The notes under the pieces are model-generated. The model searched no databases and was not told the DNA's origin. It was given only the letters and a program-made list of their open reading frames with translations. A stretch of 50,484 nt of DNA from Streptomyces soli (lineage in GTDB: Bacteria > Actinomycetota > Actinomycetes > Streptomycetales > Streptomycetaceae): the NCBI RefSeq assembly GCF_003999195.1, contig NZ_RJVR01000077.1:1-50484 (forward strand), read 5' to 3'. The first letter of the stretch is position 1. Every line of letters starts with the position of its first letter. A program made the position numbers and the translations under genes. Shown in pieces: positions 1 through 8,127 of the stretch.

Positions 1-2
1 CC

Positions 3-800
3 CCCGACCCGGGCGCCAGCCGCACCGTTCCGAGCCGCTCCGCCTATCCCGCGAGCCTGCGCAAGCAGGAACTGAGCACCGATGCCTTCCGCACCATCCA
101 GTCCACCCAGAGCCGCCTCAACGGCTTCGTGGTCATCCTCAGCCGCAAGGACCGGGTCAGCGTCCCCTTCGGGACCGCCCTGCTGCGCTCCATGTCCACC
201 CAGTGGCGCGGTGACGCGAAGGGCTCCAAGAAGTTCCGTGACGCCATCGGCGACTATCTCTCGGAGCTCACGGGGCTCGTCCACATCCTCGGCAAGGGCG
301 GCGAGCTCACCCTCTCCGGACGCAGCGCGACCATCCCGGTCACCGTCAAGAACGAGCTCGGCCAGACCGTGACCGGCCTCGAACTGCGTCTCACCTCCGG
401 CCAGGACAACAACCTCGACATCGGTACCCCCCAGGCGGTCACCGTCGAGGGCGGCCACACCCGTTCCCTGAAGTTCAACGCCAACGCCAAGCGCAACGGC
501 CAGACCACGGTCATCGCCCAGCTGTACACCCAGGACGGCACCCCCTACGGCAAGCGCATGACCTTCCAGGTGAATGTCACGTCCATCACCTCCACGGTCA
601 TGCTCGTCATCGCCGGCGGCCTCCTGCTCCTCGTCCTCGCGGGTGTTCGCATGTACCGCCAGCGCAAGCGCACGGCCGCCGCTGATGCCGCCGAAAGCGG
701 CGACGACGGTGAGGACGGTGGTCCGGAATCCGAGGAGCCGCGCGACCCGGCACCCGAGAACGGCAGTCCGCTCACCAGCAATCCCGCGCGCATTCAATAA
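3..800 (+). CDS. DUF6049 family membrane protein, C-terminal part
   Basis: The reading frame is open from the first bases of the window, so the gene begins upstream and only about the last 265 residues are present. The visible part is a secreted, beta-rich domain (residues such as the TIPVTVKNELGQTVTGLELR stretch look like an Ig-like or NEW3-type fold), then one membrane helix near nucleotides 595-655 followed by a basic stop-transfer stretch (MYRQRKR) and an acidic, Pro/Ser-rich cytoplasmic tail. This is the topology of the actinobacterial DUF6049 proteins encoded immediately upstream of murJ/mviN. Its role is unknown; the position suggests a link to the lipid II flippase or envelope growth. 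It is followed after 105 bp by murJ on the same strand. Confidence 0.8.
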   Translation, partial: PDPGASRTVPSRSAYPASLRKQELSTDAFRTIQSTQSRLNGFVVILSRKDRVSVPFGTALLRSMSTQWRGDAKGSKKFRDAIGDYLSELTGLVHILGKGGELTLSGRSATIPVTVKNELGQTVTGLELRLTSGQDNNLDIGTPQAVTVEGGHTRSLKFNANAKRNGQTTVIAQLYTQDGTPYGKRMTFQVNVTSITSTVMLVIAGGLLLLVLAGVRMYRQRKRTAAADAAESGDDGEDGGPESEEPRDPAPENGSPLTSNPARIQ

Positions 801-905
801 GGTGGGCGAGTGGTACCGCAGTCCCCCGGGGGTGACCCCTCGGGACCCCCAGCCGAAAGACAGGTCCGCCGGGCATCCCGGAGCGACATGGCGAGGAGAG
901 CGTGA

Positions 906-2921
906 GTGAACGCGCCGTACGACGGTGACCGCAGCCGGGCAGCGGGGGACGCCTTCCCGCAGCAGCCCGAGCAGCGACCCGCCGCGCCCGACCCGTACCT
1001 GCAGGACACCTACGCCCGCGATCCGTACCAGCGGCAGGACCCCACCACCCAGGACCCGGTCGGCGAGGCGCTCTACGACCGCGCTGCGCACCCGCCCTAC
1101 CCGCCGTACGAGCAGCCGCAGCAGCCGCAGTACGTCGGCGTCGACGAGCTGATCTCCCACGCCGCGTACGACGACCAGGCCGAGCCCGATCCGTACGAGC
1201 ACCTCTTCCGCGACCAGCCGCAGCCGCCGGCCCCACCGGAGCCCCAGCAGGAACCGGGACCGGCCGCCGCGCCCAAGGCCGGCGGCCGGGCCGGAAGCAT
1301 CCTGAAGTCGAGCGCGGTGATGGCAGCGGGCACGTTGGTGTCCCGGCTCACCGGTTTCGTCCGCAATCTCGTGGTCACCGCCGCGATCGGTGCGGCCACT
1401 CTCGCCGACGGCTACACCGTCGCCATCACCCTCCCGACGATGATCTACATCCTGGTCGGCGGCGGCGCCATCAACGCAGTCTTCGTCCCGCAGCTCGTAC
1501 GTTCCATGAAGAACGACGAGGACGGCGGCCTCGCGTACGCGAACCGGCTGCTCACCCTGGTGATCTGCGGCATGGCCGCGGTCGTCGGCCTCATGGTGGT
1601 CGGTGCGCCGCTGCTGGTCCGCATGATGGCCAGCAAGTTCGCACAGGACCCGGCGCAGTTCGACGTCGCGGTCACCCTGACCCGCTACTGCCTGCCCACG
1701 ATCTTCTTCATGGGCCTGCACGTGGTCATGGGTCAGATTCTCAACGCCCGCGGACGCTTCGGCGCGATGATGTGGACCCCGGTCCTCAACAACATCGTCA
1801 TCATCTTCTCCTTCGCCTCGTTCATCTGGGTCTTCGGCACCTACCGCACGACCCACATGAACGCCACGACGATCACCCCCGAGGGTGTCCGGCTGCTCGG
1901 TATCGGCACCCTTCTCGGCCTCGTCGTCCAATCCCTGGCGATGCTCCCCTACCTCCGGGACGCCGGCTTCAGGTTCCGGCCGCGCTTCGACTGGCGCGGC
2001 CACGGACTCGGTCACGCCGCCAAGCTCGCCAAGTGGACGTTCCTGTTCGTGCTGGCCAACCAGCTCGGCCTGATCGTCGTCACCCAGCTCGCGACCTGGG
2101 CGGGCAGCACCGCTTCCGCCCAGGGCCACGACGGGACGGGAATCGCGGCCTATCAGAACGCCCTGCTGATCTGGCAGATGCCGCAGGCCATCATCACGGT
2201 CTCGGTGATGACCGCGGTGCTGCCGCGGATCTCCCGCGCCGCCGCGGACGGTGATGCCGCCGCCGTACGTGACGACATCTCCTACGGCCTGCGCACCTCG
2301 GCCGTGGCCATCGTCCCGGCCTCCTTCGCCTTCCTCGCCATCGGCATCCCGCTGTGCGAGCTCATGTTCCCCGGCGCGGGCCACGCGGCCGCCCAGAACA
2401 TGGGCTTCATCCTGATGGCCTTCGGCCTCGGCCTGATCCCCTACTCCGTGCAGTACGTCGTCCTCCGTGGCTTCTACGCGTACGAGGACACCCGCACCCC
2501 CTTCTACAACACCGTCATCGTCGCCGCGGTGAACGCCACCGCCTCCGCGATCTGCTTCGTGGTGCTCCCAGCCCGCTGGGCCGTGGTCGGCATGGGCGCC
2601 TCGTACGGGCTGGCGTACGTGATCGGTGTGGGCGTCGCCGTCAAGCGGCTGCGCAAGCGGCTCGGTGGGGACCTCGACGGCAAGCGCGTCGTACGGACCT
2701 ACACCCGGCTCGTCGGCGCGACCCTCCCGGCCGCCCTGGTGGCCGCAGTCGTCGGCTACGGCGTGACTCGAACCCTCGGAAACGGGGTAGCCGCTGCTCT
2801 ACTCGCGGTAGTCGCCGGCGGACTCGCGCTGATCGGCGTCTTCTTCGTGGCAGCCAAGCGAATGCGAATCGAGGAGATGACAGCCATGGTCGGTATGGTT
2901 CGCGGTCGGCTGGGCCGCTGA
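906..2921 (+). CDS. murJ: lipid II flippase MurJ (MviN family)
   Basis: The 671-residue product is a MOP-superfamily integral membrane protein that in this family flips lipid II across the cytoplasmic membrane for peptidoglycan synthesis. Residues 1-130 are a Pro/Gln/Tyr-rich cytoplasmic extension; the membrane core begins near residue 131 (SILKSSAVMAAGTLVSRLTG, the typical MurJ first helix) and continues with about 14 hydrophobic helices, including the conserved GxLxARGRFG-like part near residue 280. The start is GTG at 906, preceded by a GAGGAG ribosome site at 893-898. The next gene encodes a pseudokinase that is fused to MurJ in mycobacterial MviN but is separate here. The long N-terminal extension is common in Streptomyces and is absent from E. 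coli MurJ. Confidence 0.93.
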   Translation: MNAPYDGDRSRAAGDAFPQQPEQRPAAPDPYLQDTYARDPYQRQDPTTQDPVGEALYDRAAHPPYPPYEQPQQPQYVGVDELISHAAYDDQAEPDPYEHLFRDQPQPPAPPEPQQEPGPAAAPKAGGRAGSILKSSAVMAAGTLVSRLTGFVRNLVVTAAIGAATLADGYTVAITLPTMIYILVGGGAINAVFVPQLVRSMKNDEDGGLAYANRLLTLVICGMAAVVGLMVVGAPLLVRMMASKFAQDPAQFDVAVTLTRYCLPTIFFMGLHVVMGQILNARGRFGAMMWTPVLNNIVIIFSFASFIWVFGTYRTTHMNATTITPEGVRLLGIGTLLGLVVQSLAMLPYLRDAGFRFRPRFDWRGHGLGHAAKLAKWTFLFVLANQLGLIVVTQLATWAGSTASAQGHDGTGIAAYQNALLIWQMPQAIITVSVMTAVLPRISRAAADGDAAAVRDDISYGLRTSAVAIVPASFAFLAIGIPLCELMFPGAGHAAAQNMGFILMAFGLGLIPYSVQYVVLRGFYAYEDTRTPFYNTVIVAAVNATASAICFVVLPARWAVVGMGASYGLAYVIGVGVAVKRLRKRLGGDLDGKRVVRTYTRLVGATLPAALVAAVVGYGVTRTLGNGVAAALLAVVAGGLALIGVFFVAAKRMRIEEMTAMVGMVRGRLGR

Positions 2922-3038
2922 CAGTCCGAGCGCAACCATCGCGGCTCGCCGCGTGTCGTGCATAGCGGCGGACTGTTGGCACAATTGTCCTTGGCTGTGT
3001 TGTCAGATCTTGCAACGGATGGGGAGGCGGGAACGACG

Positions 3039-4823
3039 GTGGCGGAACGGAGCACGGCTGCCGTCGGAGTGGCCAATGAGAGCGGCGACACCCAGCCGCT
3101 CTCCGCCCAAGCGGACAGTGCCACTGCCGACGATGCGACGGACCGGGGCGAGAAGAACGACGCGCCGCAGCAGAACATCCCCGAGGAGACAGCGGAACTG
3201 CCCGAGTCCAAACCTGAGAAGAGCGCGCAGAGCACAGAGCCGCCGGAGCTCCACAGCGGCCACAAGCTCGCCGGGCGCTACCGCCTGGAGGAGTGCCTCA
3301 CCCGTGTCGACGGCTTCAGCAGCTGGAGAGCGGTCGACGAGAAGCTGCGTCGCGCCGTCGGGATCCACATCCTGCCCGCCGACCACAGCCGGGCCCGGCC
3401 GGTGCTCGCCGCCGCACGCTCGGCAGCGCTGCTCGGTGACCCACGCTTCGTCCAGGTCCTCGACGCCGTCGAGGAGAACGACCTTGTCTACGTCATTCAT
3501 GAATGGCTGCCCGACGCCACCGACCTGACCGCGATCCTTGCCGCGGGCCCACAGGAGGCGCACGACTGCTACCAGATGGCCAGTCAGGTCGCCCAGGCGA
3601 TGGCCGCCGCCCACCGCGAGGGGCTGGCGCACCTGCGGCTCAGCCCGGACTGCGTACTGCGGACCGAGTCCGGCCAGTACCGCATCCGTGGTCTGGCCGT
3701 CGCGGCGGCACTGCACGGCGTGAGCTCCGAGCGTCCGCAGCGCGAGGACACCGAGGCCATCGGTGCCCTGCTGTACGCGTCGCTGACCCAGCGCTGGCCA
3801 TACCCCGAGGACCAGTACGGGCTCACCGGTCTCCCCAAGGACATCGGCCTCGTCGCCCCCGACCAGGTGCGTGCGCGGGTGCACCGCGGCCTGTCCGAGG
3901 TCGCGATGCGTGCCCTGGTCAACGACGGCGCGACCGCCTCCCGTGAACTCCAGCCCTGCGCCACCCCGGAGGAGCTCGCCAAGGCGATCGCCGCCCTCCC
4001 GAAGATCCGGCCCCCGGAGGCTTCTCGCCCCCCGGGATCCCCCTACCAGCGCACCACCTACCAACAGGGCGCCTACCGCCAACCCCCCGCCCGCCAAATC
4101 CCCCCCGGCGCCCCACCCACCGCCCCCCTGGCCGCCGGCCCACCCCCCGCCCTCCCCGGCGGCCGCACCGGCAAAGCCCTCAAGTGGGCTGTCTCCAGCC
4201 TCCTCATCGCCGCCCTCGGCCTGGGCAGCTGGCAGCTCGCGGACACACTGATGAACCGCCAGAACGATACGAACGGCGGCACGCCCAGCGCGTCCGAGAG
4301 CACCGGAAGCACCAGCGGCACCGACGGGTCGGGCGGCTCCGGCAAGACGAAACTGAAGACGCTCCCCATCCAGGAAGCGGCCGAGTACTACCCCTTTGGG
4401 GGACCTCAGCACACGGCCGATGTCGGCAAGACATACGACGGCGCCACCTCCACCTACTGGAGGACGTATTCCTTCAAAGAGGGGCCGAAACTCGCGCCCT
4501 ACAAGGACGGCGTGGGGATCGTCTACGACCTCGGCTCGAAGCAGAAGGTCAGCACCGCGTCGATAGACTTCGAATACGGCGGCGACCACACCACCGTCGA
4601 GCTGTACGCCGCTGATTCGCTGTCGTCCACGGCACCGCTGTCGGGTCTGTCGAAACTGGCGACGACCAGTACGAGCGGCAAGACCGCCACGCTCTCCGCA
4701 AAGGGTTCGGTCTCCACCCGGTACGTCGTGGTCTGGCTGACCGCGCTCCCGTACTCCCCAGCCGACCAATACAGCGGCGCAGGGTACAAACAGGCCATCA
4801 CCAACGTGGTCTTCAAGGGCTGA
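3039..4823 (+). CDS. membrane pseudokinase, partner of MurJ (MviN C-terminal half)
   Basis: This 594-residue protein starts best at GTG 3039, which has a GGGGAGG ribosome site at 3021-3027; an upstream GTG at 2958 would add 27 residues. Residues about 1-72 are acidic and disordered, 75-310 match a Ser/Thr kinase fold, a Pro-rich linker leads to one membrane helix near 380-400, and an extracellular beta-sandwich like a discoidin/NPCBM carbohydrate-binding domain fills about 445-594. Catalysis looks lost: the glycine loop is gone, the ATP lysine motif reads VGIHIL, HRDLKPxN has become HLRLSPDC and DFG has become RGL. The same domains form the C-terminal part of mycobacterial MviN, where the pseudokinase binds the FHA protein FhaA when phosphorylated. 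An FHA-domain gene lies at the right end of this window. Functional link is inferred. Confidence 0.85.
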   Translation: MAERSTAAVGVANESGDTQPLSAQADSATADDATDRGEKNDAPQQNIPEETAELPESKPEKSAQSTEPPELHSGHKLAGRYRLEECLTRVDGFSSWRAVDEKLRRAVGIHILPADHSRARPVLAAARSAALLGDPRFVQVLDAVEENDLVYVIHEWLPDATDLTAILAAGPQEAHDCYQMASQVAQAMAAAHREGLAHLRLSPDCVLRTESGQYRIRGLAVAAALHGVSSERPQREDTEAIGALLYASLTQRWPYPEDQYGLTGLPKDIGLVAPDQVRARVHRGLSEVAMRALVNDGATASRELQPCATPEELAKAIAALPKIRPPEASRPPGSPYQRTTYQQGAYRQPPARQIPPGAPPTAPLAAGPPPALPGGRTGKALKWAVSSLLIAALGLGSWQLADTLMNRQNDTNGGTPSASESTGSTSGTDGSGGSGKTKLKTLPIQEAAEYYPFGGPQHTADVGKTYDGATSTYWRTYSFKEGPKLAPYKDGVGIVYDLGSKQKVSTASIDFEYGGDHTTVELYAADSLSSTAPLSGLSKLATTSTSGKTATLSAKGSVSTRYVVVWLTALPYSPADQYSGAGYKQAITNVVFKG

Positions 4824-4832
4824 GCCAGGCCA

Positions 4833-4879
4833 ACGCAATCGGTGGTCCTCCGACAGAGTCGGAGGACCACCGATTGCGT
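4833..4879 (+). terminator. strong hairpin terminator after the pseudokinase gene
   Basis: A perfect 22-bp inverted repeat (4833-4854 with 4858-4879) has a 3-nt loop and lies 10 bp after the pseudokinase stop. It separates the murJ unit from sigM. There is no U-tract, as is usual for Streptomyces. Confidence 0.85.
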
Positions 4880-5022
4880 ATTGCGGCTCACTGTTCATGT
4901 CTCAGCTCGATGAATCATCATGTGCGTCGTCTGATCAAGAACACGCATCGCCTCAACGCTCGCCGTGTACAGAGGCACAACGGCAAGCTTCAATGAGACA
5001 AGACACTCCGAGTGGGGGATGT

Positions 5023-5727
5023 GTGAGTGAAATGAGCGAGCAGGGAGCGCTGTCCGACAGCGATCTCCTCGCCCGTCATGTCGCGGGGGACCCGGATGCC
5101 TTCGGTGAGCTCGTACGCCGTCACCGGGACCGGCTGTGGGCGGTGGCGCTGCGGACGCTGGGGGACCGGGAGGAGGCCGCGGATGCCGTGCAGGACGCGC
5201 TGGTGTCGGCCTTCCGGGCCGCGCATACCTTCAGGGGGCAGTCGGCGGTGACGACGTGGCTGCATCGAATAACCGTCAACGCGTGCCTGGACCGCGCCCG
5301 TAGGGCCGCCTCCCGCCGGACCTCCTCGGTGACCGACGAGAAGCAGTTCGAGGAACTCCTCGAGCCTCATGAGTCCGCCGAGGCTCCGGCGGAGCGGGGC
5401 GAACTGCACCGCGAACTGCTGGACGCCCTCTCCACTCTGCCGCCCGAGCAGCGGGCCGCGCTGGTCCTGGTCGACATGCAGGGCTATCCGGTCGCCGAGG
5501 CGGCCGCCGTCCTGGACGTGCCTGCCGGCACCGTGAAGAGCAGATGCGCGCGCGGCCGCGCCAGACTCCTGCCTCTCCTCACTCATCTGCGCGCCGACAC
5601 CGGGGGTAGCGGCGATGCGGGTGGGGGAAGGAACCGGACGGATAGAACTTCCGTCCCAGAGACGGAAACCGGACCGGCAATCGGGCCGGAGCGCGGCATT
5701 ACGAAGGGCGGAGGTGGAAACCAGTGA
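5023..5727 (+). CDS. sigM: ECF RNA polymerase sigma factor SigM
   Basis: The 234-residue product is an ECF (sigma-70 group 4) sigma factor. Region 2 is seen as FGELVRRHRDRLWAVALRTL and the DAVQDALVSAFRA segment; region 4 as LDALSTLPPEQRAALVLVDM followed by the helix-turn-helix AEAAAVLDVPAGTVKSRCAR. I chose GTG 5023 (VSEMSEQGALSD) because a GGGGG ribosome site sits just upstream and the family normally begins there; ATG 5032 is an alternative, and the open frame extends back to 4897 without family similarity. The stop overlaps the start of the next gene by 4 bp (GTGA), so sigma factor and anti-sigma factor are translationally coupled. Location next to trxBA matches Streptomyces and mycobacterial sigM. 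The C-terminal 40 residues are low-complexity. Confidence 0.9.
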   Translation: MSEMSEQGALSDSDLLARHVAGDPDAFGELVRRHRDRLWAVALRTLGDREEAADAVQDALVSAFRAAHTFRGQSAVTTWLHRITVNACLDRARRAASRRTSSVTDEKQFEELLEPHESAEAPAERGELHRELLDALSTLPPEQRAALVLVDMQGYPVAEAAAVLDVPAGTVKSRCARGRARLLPLLTHLRADTGGSGDAGGGRNRTDRTSVPETETGPAIGPERGITKGGGGNQ

Positions 5728-6596
5728 CTTCCACGACCGGCAGGACCGGCACCGGCACCGAGGAGCACCCCGAGGTCGCTGAGATCTCCGCCCTCGCCGA
5801 GGGCATCCTCCCACCCCAGCGTTCCACCGACGTACGGGGGCACCTCGAAGCCTGCGTCCTGTGCGCCGATGTGCGGGCCTCACTGGACGAAATCCGCGAC
5901 CTTCTGGGTACCCTTCCCGGGCCGCCGCGGATGCCCGCCGACGTCGCCGGTCGGATCGACGCGGCGCTCGCCGCAGAGGCACTGCTGGACGCTTCACCGA
6001 CTCCTGTTTCACGTGAAACAGGAGCGGGCGATGTTTCACGTGAAACAACGACCGCTGCCGACCGTCCGAGCGGCCGTTCCCCAGCACCCAGCGGCCCGGG
6101 CAGGCCGCGCGGCCGTCGCCGTCGCTGGGTCAAGGGAGCACTCGTCACCGCCTCGGCGGCCGCGGTTCTCAGCCTCGGCGGGCTACTCGCCCACTCCCTC
6201 ACCGCCGGCTCCGGGGCTTCCACCAGCAGCAGCGACTCAGCCGTCAGCGACTCCGCGGGCGCGTCCAAGCAGCAGAGCCTGGAGGCCCATGTGCACCAGC
6301 TCCTGGCCGCCGCCGGAGCCTCCGCGCACGTCGAGGGCGGCGCCGGCACGGGCAACGGCCCGATGGTGAAGAGCTCCGGAAGCCTTCCTGCGTGCGTGAC
6401 GGAGGGCATCGGCCGCTCCGGGACCCCGCTCGCATTCGACCGCGGCACCTATCAGGGCGCCGACTCCTACCTCGTCGTCTTCCCCAGCGCCGGCGACGCG
6501 GCCAAGGTCGACGCCTACCTGGTCGACGCCTCGTGCGTCACGGCCACGCCGGGCAAGCCGGGTACGGTCCTGAGTAAGGACACGTACGCGCGATAG
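5724..6596 (+). CDS. anti-sigma factor of SigM, ZAS-type membrane protein
   Basis: This 290-residue protein carries a zinc-binding anti-sigma motif, His40-x3-Cys44-x2-Cys47 (HLEACVLC), in its N-terminal cytoplasmic domain. A disordered linker of about 60 residues follows, then a basic RGRRRRW stop and a membrane helix at about 135-157 (ALVTASAAAVLSLGGLLAHS), and a C-terminal extracytoplasmic domain. It overlaps sigM by 4 bp, so it is very likely the SigM antagonist; that pairing is inferred from motif and position. Two complete parS sites lie inside the linker coding sequence and are both read as the peptide VSRET (residues 95-99 and 104-108). The extracytoplasmic domain may sense an envelope signal, but no known sensor fold is recognised. 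Confidence 0.85.
   Translation: MTSTTGRTGTGTEEHPEVAEISALAEGILPPQRSTDVRGHLEACVLCADVRASLDEIRDLLGTLPGPPRMPADVAGRIDAALAAEALLDASPTPVSRETGAGDVSRETTTAADRPSGRSPAPSGPGRPRGRRRRWVKGALVTASAAAVLSLGGLLAHSLTAGSGASTSSSDSAVSDSAGASKQQSLEAHVHQLLAAAGASAHVEGGAGTGNGPMVKSSGSLPACVTEGIGRSGTPLAFDRGTYQGADSYLVVFPSAGDAAKVDAYLVDASCVTATPGKPGTVLSKDTYAR
6006..6019. other. parS site 1 (ParB-binding centromere)
   Basis: Exact GTTTCACGTGAAAC, embedded in a perfect 24-bp palindrome spanning 6001-6024. It lies inside the anti-sigma factor gene and is 13 bp from the next copy. This is the known Streptomyces ParB target. Confidence 0.97.
6033..6046. other. parS site 2
   Basis: Exact GTTTCACGTGAAAC, extended to a 16-bp palindrome at 6032-6047. 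With site 1 it forms a tandem pair 27 bp apart (start to start), so two ParB dimers could load side by side. Confidence 0.97.
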
Positions 6597-6612
6597 CGGC
6601 GGCGGGGTGACG

Positions 6613-6638
6613 GGAATGCCTGGCCCGTAGGATCCGTT
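6613..6638 (+). promoter_or_regulatory. sigma-R type promoter of trxB-trxA
   Basis: The sequence shows GGAAT at 6613-6617, exactly 18 nt, then GTT at 6636-6638. GGAAT-N18-GTT is the established consensus for the disulphide-stress sigma factor SigR of Streptomyces, and trxBA is its classic target. It lies 66 bp before the trxB start. Confidence 0.85.
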
Positions 6639-6703
6639 AGGCGGGATGGACACAGTCCCCCCGCCAGGGTCCAGAGAAGTCGGCAGAGACGAGGAAGAAA
6701 CCC

Positions 6704-7699
6704 GTGACGACCGTCCGTAACGTCATCATCATCGGATCCGGGCCTGCGGGCTACACGGCCGCGCTCTACACCGCACGCGCGTCGCTGAAGCCGCTCGTCT
6801 TCGAAGGCGCTGTCACGGCCGGCGGCGCGCTGATGAACACCACCGACGTCGAGAACTTCCCTGGATTTCGCGAGGGCATCATGGGCCCCGACCTGATGGA
6901 CAACATGCGCGCCCAGGCCGAGCGCTTCGGCGCCGAGCTGATCCCGGACGACGTGGTCGAGGTCGACCTGACGGGCGACATCAAGACCGTCACCGACTCG
7001 GCGGGCACGGTGCACCAGGCGAAGACGGTCATCGTCACGACCGGTTCCCAGCACCGCAAGCTGGGTCTGCCGCGCGAGGACGAGCTGTCCGGCCGTGGCG
7101 TGTCCTGGTGTGCGACCTGTGACGGCTTCTTCTTCAAGGAGCACAACATCGCGGTCATCGGCGGCGGCGACACCGCGCTGGAGGAGGCGACCTTCCTCTC
7201 CCGCTTCGCCACGTCCGTGACCGTCGTGCACCGCCGCGACACGCTGCGCGCCTCGAAGGCGATGCAGGAGCGCGCCTTCGCCGACCCGAAGATCAGTTTC
7301 GTCTGGGACAGCGAGGTCGCCGAGATCCACGGCGAGAACAAGCTCTCCGGCCTGACGCTGCGCAACACCAAGACCGGCGAGACCTCCGAGCTGCCCGTCA
7401 CCGGACTGTTCATCGCCATCGGCCACGACCCGCGCACCGACCTCTTCAAGGGCGTCCTGGACCTGGACCACGACGGCTACCTCAAGGTCGAGACGCCCAG
7501 CACCCGTACCAACATCCCCGGTGTCTTCGCCGCGGGCGACGTGGTGGACCACACCTACCGCCAGGCGATCACAGCGGCCGGCACCGGCTGCTCCGCCGCC
7601 CTGGACGCCGAACGCTACCTGGCCGCCCTGGGCGACGCCGACGCCGACGCCGACGCCGAGCAGACCCTCGAGCCCGAGAAGGCCGCTGCCGCGGTCTGA
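6704..7699 (+). CDS. trxB: thioredoxin-disulphide reductase
   Basis: The 331-residue flavoenzyme transfers electrons from NADPH to thioredoxin in the cytoplasm. The FAD Rossmann motif is [19 protein letters not shown] at residues 8-26, the redox-active disulphide is Cys136-Ala-Thr-Cys139 in [11 protein letters not shown], and the NADPH-binding loop is [15 protein letters not shown]. The C-terminal FAD motif [16 protein letters not shown] is complete. The start is GTG with a GAGGAAG ribosome site at 6690-6696. Near the C-terminus a short run of four Asp-Ala pairs is encoded by tandem GCCGAC repeats, a harmless tail variation. It forms an operon with trxA, 38 bp downstream, under the sigma-R promoter. 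Confidence 0.97.
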   Translation: MTTVRNVIIIGSGPAGYTAALYTARASLKPLVFEGAVTAGGALMNTTDVENFPGFREGIMGPDLMDNMRAQAERFGAELIPDDVVEVDLTGDIKTVTDSAGTVHQAKTVIVTTGSQHRKLGLPREDELSGRGVSWCATCDGFFFKEHNIAVIGGGDTALEEATFLSRFATSVTVVHRRDTLRASKAMQERAFADPKISFVWDSEVAEIHGENKLSGLTLRNTKTGETSELPVTGLFIAIGHDPRTDLFKGVLDLDHDGYLKVETPSTRTNIPGVFAAGDVVDHTYRQAITAAGTGCSAALDAERYLAALGDADADADAEQTLEPEKAAAAV

Positions 7700-7737
7700 C
7701 GCCCCCAACAAGAACCAAGAACACCGAGGAGAACGCA

Positions 7738-8067
7738 GTGGCCGGCAACACCAAGATCGTGACTGACGCGACCTTCAACGACGAGGTACTGAACAGCGAC
7801 AAGCCCGTCCTCGTCGACTTCTGGGCCGAGTGGTGCGGCCCATGCCGCCAGATCGCTCCGTCGCTGGAGGCCATCGCCGCCGAGCACGCCGATCAGATCA
7901 CCATCGTCAAGCTGAACATCGACGAGAACCCGGTCACCGCCGCCAAGTACGGCGTGATGTCCATCCCGACCCTCAACGTCTACAAGGGCGGCGAGGTCGT
8001 GAAGACCATCGTCGGTGCCAAGCCGAAGGCCGCCATCGAGCGCGACCTGTCGGACTTCATCGGCTGA
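7738..8067 (+). CDS. trxA: thioredoxin
   Basis: The 109-residue protein is a classical cytoplasmic thioredoxin that reduces protein disulphides and is recharged by TrxB encoded just upstream. The active site is Trp-Cys33-Gly-Pro-Cys36 in [15 protein letters not shown], and the cis-proline loop is seen in [14 protein letters not shown]. Length and fold landmarks are standard. The start is GTG 7738 with a GAGGAG ribosome site at 7725-7730. The gene is followed at once by a parS site and a strong bidirectional hairpin. Confidence 0.97.
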   Translation: MAGNTKIVTDATFNDEVLNSDKPVLVDFWAEWCGPCRQIAPSLEAIAAEHADQITIVKLNIDENPVTAAKYGVMSIPTLNVYKGGEVVKTIVGAKPKAAIERDLSDFIG

Positions 8068-8068
8068 C

Positions 8069-8082
8069 GTTTCACGTGAAAC
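8069..8082. other. parS site 3
   Basis: Exact GTTTCACGTGAAAC within a 16-bp palindrome at 8068-8083. It starts 1 bp after the trxA stop codon and its last two bases are shared with the terminator stem that follows. Confidence 0.97.
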
Positions 8083-8110
8083 GGGCCCGCTCCTTCCGGA
8101 GCGGGCCCGT
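8081..8110. terminator. bidirectional terminator between trxA and the GNAT gene
   Basis: A perfect 13-bp GC stem (8081-8093 with 8098-8110) has a TTCC loop. It sits between convergent genes and could serve both. Confidence 0.85.
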
Positions 8111-8127
8111 TCGCGTTCTCGGGGCCG

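Noticed and set aside
3003..4898. 631-codon open frame antisense to the pseudokinase gene
   Set aside because: It is a shadow caused by high GC; the plus-strand gene has recognisable domains, a ribosome site and a terminator.
4897..5022. Long N-terminal extension of SigM from ATG 4897
   Set aside because: The 42 extra residues are Ser/Gln-rich with no family similarity, start 18 bp after a terminator, and lack a ribosome site; GTG 5023 has one.
7638..7661. GCCGAC tandem repeat at the end of trxB as a regulatory repeat
   Set aside because: It is in frame, only a few units and encodes a short Asp-Ala tail; no reason to see more than slippage.
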